From: Gaiella sp038230035
GTDB taxonomy: Bacteria; Actinomycetota; Thermoleophilia; Gaiellales; Gaiellaceae
Assembly (NCBI GenBank): GCA_038230035.1
Contig: JBBRNX010000002.1
Coordinates: 1 to 64,000, forward strand
DNA: 64,000 nt
Direction: 5' to 3'
The notes under the pieces are model-generated. The model made no database searches. It saw only the letters and a program-made list of their open reading frames with translations, and was not told the DNA's origin. The position numbers and the translations under genes are program-made. Positions 25,817 through 34,656 of this stretch are shown in pieces (the first letter of the stretch is position 1; each line of letters starts with the position of its first letter).

Positions 25817-27040
25817 CTACTGCTTCTTGTACGGACGCCCGACTGCGGCCGGGGGGATCGAGCGGCCGATGACACCGGCGACGGCGACGAGCGTCAGCAC
25901 GTACGGCAGTGCCTGGAAGAGCGTCTGCCACGATGTGCCCCAGGCGAGTGCGAGCCGGTCGGCGATCGCGCTCGAGAACCCAAACAGGAGCGCGGCACCG
26001 AACGCACCGTACGGTCGCCACTTGCCGAAGATCAATGCGGCCAGGGCGATGAAGCCGCGCCCGGCGGTCATACCCTCGTTGAAGGAGTGGACGAAGCCGA
26101 GTGTGAGGTAGGCGCCGCCCAATGCGGCGAGCATCCCCGAGAGGACAACTGAGCCGTAGCGAACCGCGTAGACGGAGATGCCGACCGTGTCCGCAGCCCT
26201 TGGATGCTCCCCGACCGAGCGGATGCGGAGACCGACCGGCGTTCGGAACATCACGACCGAGGCGAGGATCACCACGATGAACGACACCCAGATCATCAGG
26301 TTGAGCTGACCGATGGCGGCGTCGAGAAAGTGCCCGAGCGCGTGCGGCGGAATCTTGTCGAGATGCAGACGGACGTCGGGAATCTCGGAGATCGAGCCCG
26401 GAGTTCCCTGCTCGCCGTAGATCTGGATGAAGAGGTAGCCGGTGATGCCGAGCGCGAGGAAGTTGATCGCGGTGCCCCCCACGATCTGGTCGACCCGCAG
26501 CTGGATCGCGAAGAACGCATGGACCAGCGCAAGAGCGCCACCGGCGATTACTGCTGCGACGATTCCCGCCCCCCAGGAGCCGAACTGCACATCGCCCCAG
26601 ACGCTGAAGAACGCGCCTGTCAGCATCATCCCCTCGAGCCCGATGTTCACGACGCCGCTCCGCTCGGAGAACAGGCCGCCTATCGCGGCGAACGTCAGCG
26701 GAGTCGCATAGCGGAGCATCGCCGCGAAGATCGCGCCCCAGACGACGACGACATCGAGATGGCCGAGACTCGTCCGCGTCGCGAGGCACCCGAGCAGCCC
26801 GCCGAACACCGCGCTCGTCACCGCTCCGTAGCCGATCCGTCTCTCACCTTTCGTGATCGCCCAACCGCCTGCGGCGACCGCGACGACCGCCAGAAGGATC
26901 GGCCAGACGGGCGAGCGAGCCGCAACGGGAGGCAAGGCGATCCAGAAAGCGAGGAGGCCGAAGTTGATGCCGGCCACGCCAATCCTGTGCGGCGTCAGCG
27001 CGAGAGCCGGAGCGCGGACGTCGGCGTCCATCGTGGTCAT
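25817..27040 (-). CDS. BMP-type nucleoside ABC transporter permease, first copy of the Q subunit
   Basis: The 407-residue membrane protein has the same ERSGVVNIGLEGMMLTGAF motif and C-terminal VAGVIGRSIPPAAVGRPYKK as the copy at 23471. The start ATG 27040 overlaps the stop of the P1 permease (ATGA); a second ATG nine bases downstream (27031) is possible. A much longer upstream frame exists but runs antisense-like through P1 and is discarded. With P1 it should form the primary channel served by the ATPase at 28272. Confidence 0.88.
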   Translation of the reverse strand: MTTMDADVRAPALALTPHRIGVAGINFGLLAFWIALPPVAARSPVWPILLAVVAVAAGGWAITKGERRIGYGAVTSAVFGGLLGCLATRTSLGHLDVVVVWGAIFAAMLRYATPLTFAAIGGLFSERSGVVNIGLEGMMLTGAFFSVWGDVQFGSWGAGIVAAVIAGGALALVHAFFAIQLRVDQIVGGTAINFLALGITGYLFIQIYGEQGTPGSISEIPDVRLHLDKIPPHALGHFLDAAIGQLNLMIWVSFIVVILASVVMFRTPVGLRIRSVGEHPRAADTVGISVYAVRYGSVVLSGMLAALGGAYLTLGFVHSFNEGMTAGRGFIALAALIFGKWRPYGAFGAALLFGFSSAIADRLALAWGTSWQTLFQALPYVLTLVAVAGVIGRSIPPAAVGRPYKKQ

Positions 27041-28275
27041 GTCCCGGCCTGCGCGATCTCGGGAGCCTTTGCCGCACGAACCTTCCGCAGCCGCTGCCAC
27101 ACGTAGAGCACGAGCACGTCGGCCCCGATGAACAGGATGATGAGTCCCTGGATGATGAGGGTCAGGTTGCCGGCCAGCTGCGCCGGGAACACGTCGGTTG
27201 TGAGATGACGTCCTGAGGTGCCGTTGATCAACCCGCCGAAGAGCAGCGCCGAGAAGAAGACGCCGACCGCAGTGTTCCGGCCGAGGAGCGCCACGGCGAT
27301 GCCGGTGAAGCCGATGTTCGAGGCGGTGACGTCGAGTTGGCCGAGCCGGAACTGCCAGCCCAGGATGTCGATCGCTCCGGCGAGCCCGGCGAAGAGACCG
27401 GAGATCGCCATCGCCGTCACGTGGCTGCGTGCAACGTTGATGCCGCCGTAGCGGGCCGCCTCGGCGTTGAAGCCGACGGCGCGCACCTCGTAGCCGAGCG
27501 TCGTCCGGTTGAGCACGACCCAGTACGAGATGAGTGCCGCGATTGCGATGAAGAAGCCGATGTGCAGTCCCTGCAGGACCGGGTCGCCCCAGAAGACGTG
27601 AAGATGGGTGTTCGGCACGATGTCGTTCGAGATCGGCACCGAGGTGGCCGTCGAGCTCTGTAACGGCCCACCGAGGCCGAACAGCCAACTCCCGGTGTAG
27701 AACGCCACCCAGTTGAGCATGATGGTCGAGATCACCTCGTGCGCGCCCACGGTTGCCTTGAGTAACCCGGCGATGCCGGCGAAGACCGCTCCGGCGAGCG
27801 ACGCCAGCACGATCGCGAGCACGATGTGCGCCGGACCCGGGATCCCCGCCCAGGACGACCCAACCCAGACGGCGATGATCGTTCCCACGGTGTACTGGCC
27901 CTGGCCGCCGATGTTGAACATGCCGCAGCGGAACGCGAACGCCACCGCGAGGCCCGTCAGTATGAGCGGGGTCGCCTTGATCAGCGTCTGCTGCAAGTTC
28001 AGCGCTGCAAAGGTCCGATCGGTACCCGTCACCCAGGGAAACAACCAGTTGAGGCCGGTTCCGTTGAAGATCTCGCGGTAGGCCGAGAGCGGGTTGTGGC
28101 CCGTCGCAAGGACGACCAGGCCGCCGATGAAGAACGCGAGCGTCGCGGTGATCAGAGCCGTCGCGACGCCACCACTCCGCTGGAGCAGCCCGTACCGCTC
28201 GACGAACCCAACAGACGGGGCCAGCCCCGACGTCGGCTCCTTGTTCGGCTCCGGACTTGGTGCCGGCTCGGTCAC
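27037..28275 (-). CDS. BMP-type nucleoside ABC transporter permease, first copy of the P subunit
   Basis: This 412-residue permease contains FRCGMFNIGGQGQYTVG and ATVGAHEVISTIMLNWVA. It begins with GTG, overlapping the ATPase stop (GTGA). The hydrophilic N-terminus (about 25 residues, Pro/Glu-rich) precedes the first membrane helix. Family members import purine or pyrimidine nucleosides; substrate is inferred from family and from the nucleoside hydrolase and ribokinase genes 7-8 kb away. Confidence 0.88.
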   Translation of the reverse strand: MTEPAPSPEPNKEPTSGLAPSVGFVERYGLLQRSGGVATALITATLAFFIGGLVVLATGHNPLSAYREIFNGTGLNWLFPWVTGTDRTFAALNLQQTLIKATPLILTGLAVAFAFRCGMFNIGGQGQYTVGTIIAVWVGSSWAGIPGPAHIVLAIVLASLAGAVFAGIAGLLKATVGAHEVISTIMLNWVAFYTGSWLFGLGGPLQSSTATSVPISNDIVPNTHLHVFWGDPVLQGLHIGFFIAIAALISYWVVLNRTTLGYEVRAVGFNAEAARYGGINVARSHVTAMAISGLFAGLAGAIDILGWQFRLGQLDVTASNIGFTGIAVALLGRNTAVGVFFSALLFGGLINGTSGRHLTTDVFPAQLAGNLTLIIQGLIILFIGADVLVLYVWQRLRKVRAAKAPEIAQAGT

Positions 28276-29810
28276 GCAGCCTCCTCGCCGCTGCGACCGC
28301 CGCCGGTCATTGCGATACCGAGCTCCTCTTCCGACACGGTCGGTGGGAACTCGCCCACGATACGGCCCTCATAGATCACGAGGATACGATCGGAGAGGGA
28401 GAGGATCTCGTCGAGCTCGAGCGAGACCAAGAGGATCGCACGCCCCTCGTCGCGTTCGGCAACGAGCCGGCGGTGCACGAACTCGATGGCACCGACGTCG
28501 AGGCCGCGCGTCGGCTGCCCGGCGATCAACACCTTCGGATCGCGATCGATCTCTCGCGCGAGGACGACCTTCTGCTGGTTCCCGCCGGACAACGAACTCG
28601 CGTGGGTCTGCGGCCCGCCGCCGCGGACGTCGAACTCGGTCAACAGTGTGCGGGCCCGCGTTACTAGACGACGCGGAAACAGCCAGCCGAAGCGAGAGTT
28701 GGGCGCGTTCCTGTAGTCGCGCAACGCCACGTTTTCCGCCAGGGTGAAGTCGAGGACGAGGCCGCGGCGCTGACGATCGACTGGAATGTGTCCGACGCCG
28801 GCCTCCAGCATCTCGAGCGCCGTGTCGCCGCCGCTTTCCACACCTGCGATCCGAATCGACCCGGCACGCGCCTTCCGCAAACCGGTCAGGGCGTCGATCA
28901 GCTCTTCCTGGCCATTCCCGTCGATACCGGCCAGGCCGACGATCTCGCCGGCGCGCACCGTCAGCGAGATGTCCTTCACGGCGTCGAGCCCGCGATCGTC
29001 GAGCACCTCGAGCCCGTTCACTTCGAGGAGCGGCTCGCCGGGCTCACCGGCTGCCTTCTCCACGGTGAGCAGCACGTCGCGCCCGACCATCATCCGTGCC
29101 AGGCTCTCCTCCGTAGCGCCCTCGCGCGGGATCGTGTCGATCCTCACGCCGCGCCGCAGCACCGTGATCCGATCGGCGATCTCGAGCACCTCGTTCAGCT
29201 TGTGGCTGATGAAGATGATCGACATCCCGTCGGCTTTGAGCTGCTGCAGGATCCCGAACAGCTCGCGCGACTCCTGCGGCGTGAGGACCGCGGTCGGCTC
29301 GTCGAGGATCAGGATGTCCGCCTTGCGGTACAGCGCCTTGAGGATCTCGACCCGTTGCTGCTGGCCGACCGACAGGTTCTGGATGCGCGCGTACGGGTCG
29401 ATCGCGAACTTGAATTTCGCGGCCAGCTCGCGCACCTCGTCCGCCGCGGCGCCGATGTCCAGCAGCACTCCCGCCTGCGTCGGCTCGTTCGCGAGAACGA
29501 TGTTCTCCGCCACCGTCATCACGGGAATGAGCATGAAGTGCTGGTGCACCATGCCGATCCCGGCGCCGATCGCGTCCTTCGACGAGTGGAAGCTCGCGAC
29601 CTTGCCGTTGATCCGGATCTCTCCCTCGTCCGGCCGGTACAGCCCGTAGAGGATGTTCATCAGGGTCGATTTGCCTGCGCCGTTCTCCCCGAGCAGCGCA
29701 TGCACTTCGTGGGCGCGGAGGTCGAAGTCGATGTGGTCGTTCGCGAGCGTCCCAGGGAACTGCTTGGTGATGCCGTCCAGCTCGAGGACGAGGGGCGCGG
29801 CGGGCTCCAT
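28272..29810 (-). CDS. ABC transporter ATPase with two nucleotide-binding domains (NupO/YufO-like)
   Basis: The 512-residue sugar/nucleoside-type duplicated ATPase couples ATP hydrolysis to import. The first domain has Walker A GENGAGKST (41-49), signature LSVGQQQRVE and LILDEPTAVLTP. The second has the degenerate P-loop GIDGNGQEELIDAL and signature LSGGNQQKV. It is the only ATPase in the operon, so it probably energises both permease pairs. It lies 100 bp after the binding-protein gene, with a strong stem-loop between them. Confidence 0.93.
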   Translation of the reverse strand: MEPAAPLVLELDGITKQFPGTLANDHIDFDLRAHEVHALLGENGAGKSTLMNILYGLYRPDEGEIRINGKVASFHSSKDAIGAGIGMVHQHFMLIPVMTVAENIVLANEPTQAGVLLDIGAAADEVRELAAKFKFAIDPYARIQNLSVGQQQRVEILKALYRKADILILDEPTAVLTPQESRELFGILQQLKADGMSIIFISHKLNEVLEIADRITVLRRGVRIDTIPREGATEESLARMMVGRDVLLTVEKAAGEPGEPLLEVNGLEVLDDRGLDAVKDISLTVRAGEIVGLAGIDGNGQEELIDALTGLRKARAGSIRIAGVESGGDTALEMLEAGVGHIPVDRQRRGLVLDFTLAENVALRDYRNAPNSRFGWLFPRRLVTRARTLLTEFDVRGGGPQTHASSLSGGNQQKVVLAREIDRDPKVLIAGQPTRGLDVGAIEFVHRRLVAERDEGRAILLVSLELDEILSLSDRILVIYEGRIVGEFPPTVSEEELGIAMTGGGRSGEEAA

Positions 29811-29856
29811 GAAGCGCGATTCTAGGGTGCTGAGTCGGATGCGCGTGTCGGCAAAC

Positions 29857-29888
29857 GCGAAGGGCGGGCCATGCGGCCCGCCCTTCGC
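29857..29888 (-). terminator. Perfect 14-bp stem-loop between bmpA and the ATPase gene
   Basis: The arms at 29857-29870 and 29875-29888 are fully complementary around a 4-nt loop. On the minus strand the stem is followed by GTTTGCC, a weak T-tract. It most likely attenuates transcription or protects the 3' end of the bmpA message, so that the binding protein is made in excess over the membrane components. Confidence 0.75.
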
Positions 29889-29910
29889 AAGAGCCTGAGC
29901 AGAGCTCAGC

Positions 29911-30942
29911 TCACGGAACAGTCGTCGGGATGCCCTTGACCGTGCCGTTCTTGATCTTCTTCTCGAGGGCTTTCTCGCCGGCGACGATGGTCTTGGAGAC
30001 CTTCGGCGAGATCGCGCCTATCCCGGCGCCGCCTGCGCGTACCGAGAACGTCGTGTTGCCGAAGCCGCGGAACGTCCCGTCCTTCACCGACTTGATTACC
30101 CGGAAGACGCCCACGTCGACCTTCTTGATCGCGCTTGTCAGCATGTGCGAGCCGAGGTACAGCTGGTCGGCGTCGACGCCGATGCCCCAACCGCCCTTCT
30201 CCTTCGCCGCGTCGAGCGCGCCGAGACCGCACTGCCCGGCGACCGCGAACTCGACCTGCGAGCCCTGGGCGGTCTGACCGAGTGCGACTTCCTTGCATTT
30301 CGCCTGGTCGACGAAGTTCTGCGAGTAGCCGTAGAGCACCTTCGCCTTCGCGTTCGCAGCCTTCGAGCCGGCGATGTACCCAGCGATGTAGTGGTCCACC
30401 GGCGGGATCTTGAGGCCGCCGACGGCGCCGAGCACGAGCGGCTTCTTCTGCGCCATGAGCTCCTTGACCGCGAGCCAACCCGCGAGGTAGCCGGACTCCT
30501 GCTCACGGAAGAGGATCCCACGCGTGTTCGCGGGCTTACTCGCGAGCGCGTCGTACGGGAAGTCGATGATCGCGAACTTGCTGTTCGGGAACTTCGCGGC
30601 GACCGTGTTGATCGCGTCCGCCATCAGGAATCCGACGCCGATCGTGATGTCTGCGCCGCCCTGAACGCACGAGAGCAGGTTCGGGATGTAGTCCGAGCCG
30701 GACTTCGACTCGATGACGCGACCCGTGACGCCGAGCTTGCTCTGCGCCGTCTGGAGCCCGACGTAGGCCAAGTGGTTGAACGACTTGTCGTTCAGGCCGC
30801 CGATGTCGGTGACCAGGCACGCGCTGGTCGCAGCCGTGCGAGCATGCTTGGCGTTCTGCGCAAAGCTCGCTCCGGCAAGAAGCCCGACAGCCACGATGGC
30901 TACGAGCGTGGTGAGGCCCAGGAGCCTCGTCTTCTTCTTCAC
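29911..30942 (-). CDS. bmpA: BMP-family nucleoside-binding protein of an ABC importer
   Basis: The 343-residue secreted solute-binding protein has a signal peptide at 1-28 (MKKKTRLLGLTTLVAIVAVG then ASFAQNA). No lipobox Cys is visible, unlike the Firmicute and Borrelia relatives, so attachment differs. The PBP1-like fold is marked by DIGGLNDKSFNHLAYVG, the family's N-terminal strand, and by FREQESGYLAGWLAV. A strong AGGAGG site lies 6 nt before the ATG. It is the first gene of the seven-gene transporter unit, preceded by an inverted repeat that may be its operator. Confidence 0.9.
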   Translation of the reverse strand: MKKKTRLLGLTTLVAIVAVGLLAGASFAQNAKHARTAATSACLVTDIGGLNDKSFNHLAYVGLQTAQSKLGVTGRVIESKSGSDYIPNLLSCVQGGADITIGVGFLMADAINTVAAKFPNSKFAIIDFPYDALASKPANTRGILFREQESGYLAGWLAVKELMAQKKPLVLGAVGGLKIPPVDHYIAGYIAGSKAANAKAKVLYGYSQNFVDQAKCKEVALGQTAQGSQVEFAVAGQCGLGALDAAKEKGGWGIGVDADQLYLGSHMLTSAIKKVDVGVFRVIKSVKDGTFRGFGNTTFSVRAGGAGIGAISPKVSKTIVAGEKALEKKIKNGTVKGIPTTVP

Positions 30943-30965
30943 TGCACCCTCCTGTTTGCGTTTCT

Positions 30966-31001
30966 CGATCGTGTGCTTCTACAGCTAGAGACGCACGATC
31001 G
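30966..31001. promoter_or_regulatory. Inverted repeat upstream of bmpA, candidate operator
   Basis: CGATCGTG at 30966-30973 and CACGATCG at 30994-31001 form a perfect 8-bp inverted repeat with 20 bp between. They lie 24-59 bases upstream of the bmpA ATG, where a promoter is expected. A dimeric repressor site is plausible, but no regulator gene is adjacent. Confidence 0.35.
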
Positions 31002-31028
31002 TAACGTGAAGTTGCCAGGAGGCGTCTC

Positions 31029-33263
31029 TCAACCGACGACGCGCTGCAGATCAGCTTCCTCGATGAGCACACGGCGGGGCTTCGACCCCTCGTAGCCGGA
31101 GATGACGCCGCGGCGTTCGAGCATGTCGATCAGCCGGCCGGCCCGCGTGTAGCCGACACGCAGGCGCCGCTGAATCAGGGACACGGATGCGGTCTGTGTC
31201 TGCACGACGATCTCGATCGCGCGATCGAGCAGTGGATCCTCGTCCGGATCGAACTCGCCATCGTCGCCGCTGCTCTCGGGAGGTGCGCCTTCGGGCATCT
31301 CGAGCAGCGTCTCGTCGAGCTGCTGACCACGCTGCGCGCGGCACTGCTCCACGACCAGAGCCACTTCGTCCTCGCTCACGTAGGCACCCTGCACACGCTG
31401 CAGGCGGGACGTGCCGAGCGGCTTGAAGAGCATGTCGCCCTGCCCGAGGAGGCTCTCGGCGCCGGCAGTGTCGAGGATCACACGCGAGTCCGTCTGGCTG
31501 GAGACCGCGAAGGCGATGCGCGACGGGACGTTGGCCTTGATCATCCCGGTGATGACGTCGACCGACGGCCGCTGCGTCGCAAGGACGAGGTGGATGCCTA
31601 CGGCGCGCGACTTCTGCGCAAGCCGGATGATCGCGTCTTCGACCGCCTGCGGCGAGATCATCATCAGGTCGGCCAGCTCGTCGATCACGACCAGCAGATA
31701 CGGCAGCGGATCCTCGCCGCGCTGCCGGAAGGCACGATTGGCTTCGGGGAGGCTGCGCGCACGAACGAGCGAGAGCCGCTCGTAGCGCCGCTCCATCTCG
31801 GCGACGACGTTCTGGAGCACGGCGGACGCTTCCTTCGGGCTCGACACGACCGGGGTCAGGAGATGTGGGATCGACTCGTAGTAGTTGAGCTCGATCCGCT
31901 TCGGGTCGATCAGGATCATCCGGCAGTCGTCCGGCGTGGCGCGGAGCAGGATCGACGTCAGGATCGCGTTGATGCAGCCGGACTTGCCCGAGCCGGTGGT
32001 GCCGGCGATGAGGAGGTGCGGCATGCGGGCGAGGTCGGTCCAGACTGCGTTGCCCGAGATGTCCTTGCCGAGCCAGACCGAGAGCGGGCTCGCCGCGCCG
32101 GGAAGGTCGTCGTAGATGTCGCCGAGCGTGACGAGCCGCGGCGAGAGGTTCGGGATCTCGACACCGACCGCCTGCTTCCCTGGGATGGGCGCGAGGATGC
32201 GGATCTCGGTCGTCGCGAGCGCGTACGAGAGGTCGTCCTTCAGGCCGGCGACCTTGGAGACCTTCGTACCCGGTGCTAGCTGCAGCTCGTAGCGGACGAC
32301 GCGCGGGCCGGAGATCTGGCCGACGATCGTCGCATCGACGCCGAAGTGGGCGAGCGTCTGGACGAGCAGGTCGGCGGTATGGGCACTCGTATCCACCTGC
32401 CCCTGCGGCACGGGAGGCGAGGCCTTGAGGATCGCGCGGTCGGGGAGCCGGTACTCGGCGCGACCAGCGGCGGGTTCACCGAAGAGCGGTGCGCCTTCGT
32501 CGGTATCCGCCTCCGGCTCGTCGTGGAGCACGAGCGCCGGCGGCTCGGCCGACGCCGTCGGGCTGACCACATCGGGGTAGGCGCGCGCTCCGTCCACGAG
32601 AACGAGAGCCGGCCGGGTCGGAGGCACATCGAGGGGCAGCGCGGCACGCTCATCGCGGACGCGCGGCTCCCTGGTCGGCCGTTCGAAGGACTCGATGGAG
32701 CGTCGTGCCGCAGCCCCCGCGAGGGCGAATGCATGGCCGGAGCGGCGCAGGAGTGCTCCCGTCGATGCCCCCGTGACGAGCAATGCGCCGGCGACGAGGA
32801 GCGCGAGACCGACGATCAATGCGCCCGTCTCCCCGGCGACGTCGGCAAGCCCGCCTCCAAGGATGCGTCCGAGGAAGCCGCCGTGGCTCGACCCGAGCGT
32901 GACGAGCAGGCCGACGAGGCCGACCGCGAGGCCCGTCTGGAACGGGCGGAAGTCGACGAGTGAGCTTCGAACAAGCATCAACGCACCCACTCCGAGGAGC
33001 GCGAGCGGGATCACGTACGCGGCAGTACCCGCTGCGCTGTGCAAGCCGTCCACGATCTTCACTCCAACGACGCCCCCACTCCAGCCGAGATCCACGACGA
33101 CAAACAGGAAGATGCCGACTGCGACCATCCCGAGACCCCAGAGCTCGGGATGGTGGTGCGACCGGGTCTTTCGCGTGCGCTTCTTGATCCGCGACGGCGT
33201 CCGTGGCTTGAGTGGCCGCTTCGTGCGTGTCGTTCGTCGAGACGTCGACCTCTTGGCAGGCAT
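31029..33263 (-). CDS. ftsK: DNA translocase FtsK/SpoIIIE
   Basis: This septum-localised DNA pump segregates chromosome ends. From ATG 33263 (744 residues): a very basic N-terminus, four membrane helices (about 45-165), a Pro/Glu linker, the RecA-like motor with Walker A GTTGSGKSG (about 421-429), Walker B LLVVIDELADLMM, and a C-terminal gamma winged helix (SVSLIQRRLRVGYTRAGRLI). The gamma domain implies recognition of oriented KOPS-like sequences and XerCD activation. The linker is short compared with enterobacterial FtsK. A start at 33332 adds residues without support. Confidence 0.93.
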   Translation of the reverse strand: MPAKRSTSRRTTRTKRPLKPRTPSRIKKRTRKTRSHHHPELWGLGMVAVGIFLFVVVDLGWSGGVVGVKIVDGLHSAAGTAAYVIPLALLGVGALMLVRSSLVDFRPFQTGLAVGLVGLLVTLGSSHGGFLGRILGGGLADVAGETGALIVGLALLVAGALLVTGASTGALLRRSGHAFALAGAAARRSIESFERPTREPRVRDERAALPLDVPPTRPALVLVDGARAYPDVVSPTASAEPPALVLHDEPEADTDEGAPLFGEPAAGRAEYRLPDRAILKASPPVPQGQVDTSAHTADLLVQTLAHFGVDATIVGQISGPRVVRYELQLAPGTKVSKVAGLKDDLSYALATTEIRILAPIPGKQAVGVEIPNLSPRLVTLGDIYDDLPGAASPLSVWLGKDISGNAVWTDLARMPHLLIAGTTGSGKSGCINAILTSILLRATPDDCRMILIDPKRIELNYYESIPHLLTPVVSSPKEASAVLQNVVAEMERRYERLSLVRARSLPEANRAFRQRGEDPLPYLLVVIDELADLMMISPQAVEDAIIRLAQKSRAVGIHLVLATQRPSVDVITGMIKANVPSRIAFAVSSQTDSRVILDTAGAESLLGQGDMLFKPLGTSRLQRVQGAYVSEDEVALVVEQCRAQRGQQLDETLLEMPEGAPPESSGDDGEFDPDEDPLLDRAIEIVVQTQTASVSLIQRRLRVGYTRAGRLIDMLERRGVISGYEGSKPRRVLIEEADLQRVVG

Positions 33264-33325
33264 GCGTGGATGCTTCTCGCTTGCCGTCGCGACTCCTGCG
33301 CACCGGCCGTGAATGCCCGCAACGT

Positions 33326-33412
33326 GTGCCAATTCAGTGCCAATCTCTGCACACCTGTCTCGAGCGGACGGGAATCAGGGACTCTGTCCCAGCTGTGCCA
33401 AGTTCGTGCGAA
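33326..33412. repeat. Paired 11-bp-spaced GTGCCAA direct repeats upstream of ftsK
   Basis: GTGCCAA occurs at 33326 and 33337, and again at 33395 with a near copy GTGCGAA at 33406. Within each pair the spacing is 11 bp, one helical turn, so the copies face the same side of the DNA. The pairs are 69 bp apart, in the 186-bp gap before ftsK. A perfect GGGAC/GTCCC hairpin lies at 33378-33390. A tandem-binding regulator site is possible. Confidence 0.35.
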
Positions 33413-33449
33413 TGTGTCCACAGGGCGAGGGCCGCGTGGCTCCGGCCTG

Positions 33450-34226
33450 CTAGCGCGGTTCGAAAGCGGCGCAGAGCATCCCGAAGTAGGTCGGCACGTC
33501 GTACGACAGGAGGTGTGCCTCGAATTCGTTGCCGAGTGCGCCGTGCAGCATGAGGAGCTGCCAGAGGCTGTCCGCTTTTGCAAGATCGACGATCGTGCCG
33601 AGCCCGACAGCGTCGCCGAGACGGTTCTCGCGGATGAGCTCCACCACCCGCGCGTCATATTCCGCAGCGGCCGGATGGAAGCCGTACGGGCCGTCCGACT
33701 CATGAGCATGCCCGTGGTCGGCGCTTGCGATGACGGCAACGCGACGATCGGCGCAGGCCGCGGCGATCGCGGCCCCCGCCCGGATGTGCGCCTCGAAGGA
33801 GAACTCGTGCGCTGGGCTTACGACGACGACCGGCGGCTGCGGCTCTGCCCGCCCGCCCATGAACCAGAGGGGAATCAGCGTCCCCCAGTCCATCGGCATC
33901 TCGGCGTCGGCCGGATCGTTGCTCCCGAAGCTCACTCCTGCCGCCGGCCCGACCGCGTGCAAAGCCTCGACGACCGCGTGCGCGAGCCCACGGTCGACGG
34001 CGCAGGACAGCCGCGTCTCCGGGCCGCCGAGGTCACCGGCGATGGTCGCCGCGGTGACGACGGCGAAAGAGCTCTCGAGATGAGCCCCGTGCGGAGTCAG
34101 GAGGATCGTTGCGTCGGGCGACGCGGCTGCGTGTCGCCTGCCGAGTTCCTCCATCGCGGCGCGCGTCGGTGACTCACCGTCGAGGATGATCCCGCCATGC
34201 GGTGCGATAGCGCCGAAGACGATCAC
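33450..34226 (-). CDS. LigB-family (class III extradiol dioxygenase-like/MEMO-like) protein
   Basis: The 258-residue protein has the LigB fold signatures: APHGGIILDGE near the N-terminus with a metal-ligand His, LLTPHGAHLESSFAV, a central GTLIPLWFMGG, and SADHGHAHESDGPYGFH. These enzymes use non-haem Fe(II) to open catechol rings, while the related MEMO proteins have other roles. No aromatic-degradation genes are nearby, so substrate and reaction are unknown. The start is GTG 34226. It stands between ftsK and a decayed toxin-antitoxin remnant. Confidence 0.75.
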   Translation of the reverse strand: MIVFGAIAPHGGIILDGESPTRAAMEELGRRHAAASPDATILLTPHGAHLESSFAVVTAATIAGDLGGPETRLSCAVDRGLAHAVVEALHAVGPAAGVSFGSNDPADAEMPMDWGTLIPLWFMGGRAEPQPPVVVVSPAHEFSFEAHIRAGAAIAAACADRRVAVIASADHGHAHESDGPYGFHPAAAEYDARVVELIRENRLGDAVGLGTIVDLAKADSLWQLLMLHGALGNEFEAHLLSYDVPTYFGMLCAAFEPR

Positions 34227-34521
34227 GCCGCGCCCTTGGCAATTGCGTTACTCACGTCGGGTGTTATCGCCATTGGCCGCCAGGTGCTGGAGTCGAACCA
34301 CTCGTGCGAGGGGAGTGGGCGTGGTGGTGCGTGCTTCCCGTCCGGGCCGGCTCGAGTCGCTCACGGTGAGCGCATACATCTGGCAGAGCCTAATGCCATG
34401 GACCAGGATCGCCGCTGTGGTGCTCCGGTCTACCGACCGTCTCGCCCACCCCGGCGAGCTTCTCGGCGTCGATCCCCTGACGGCCTGTGCGATAAGCAGG
34501 AGTCCTGGAGGTCGAGGTCGG

Positions 34522-34656
34522 TCAATGCGACAGCCGCTCGAGCAACTCCCGATGGAGTGTGGGCTCGCCGATCGCCAGCGAGTCTGCCTCGTTGAGACGG
34601 TCGTGGAGCTCCTCCCGCCGAGTCATCTCGACAACGGCCGACGTGTCGAGGATCAC
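34522..34656 (-). pseudogene. VapC (PIN-domain toxin) N-terminal fragment
   Basis: From GTG 34656 the frame reads VILDTSAVVEMTRREELHD, with the first catalytic Asp of PIN ribonucleases in ILDTSA. ADSLAIGEPTLHRELLERL follows, the usual second element. It stops at 34522 after 44 residues, whereas VapC toxins have about 130. The remaining two acidic active-site positions are missing, so it should be inactive. The GTG overlaps the upstream antitoxin-like stop (GTGA), the normal VapBC arrangement. Confidence 0.6.

Noticed and set aside
33326..33343. TTGGCAC on the minus strand as a sigma-54 promoter (-24 element)
   Set aside because: The -12 TTGC element at the required spacing is not found, and no enhancer-binding regulator is in the window.
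34282..34330. tRNA-like T-arm sequence (minus strand GGTTCGACTCC)
   Set aside because: The 5-bp T-stem does not pair beyond three positions, and no acceptor, D or anticodon arm can be drawn; it is a small hairpin.
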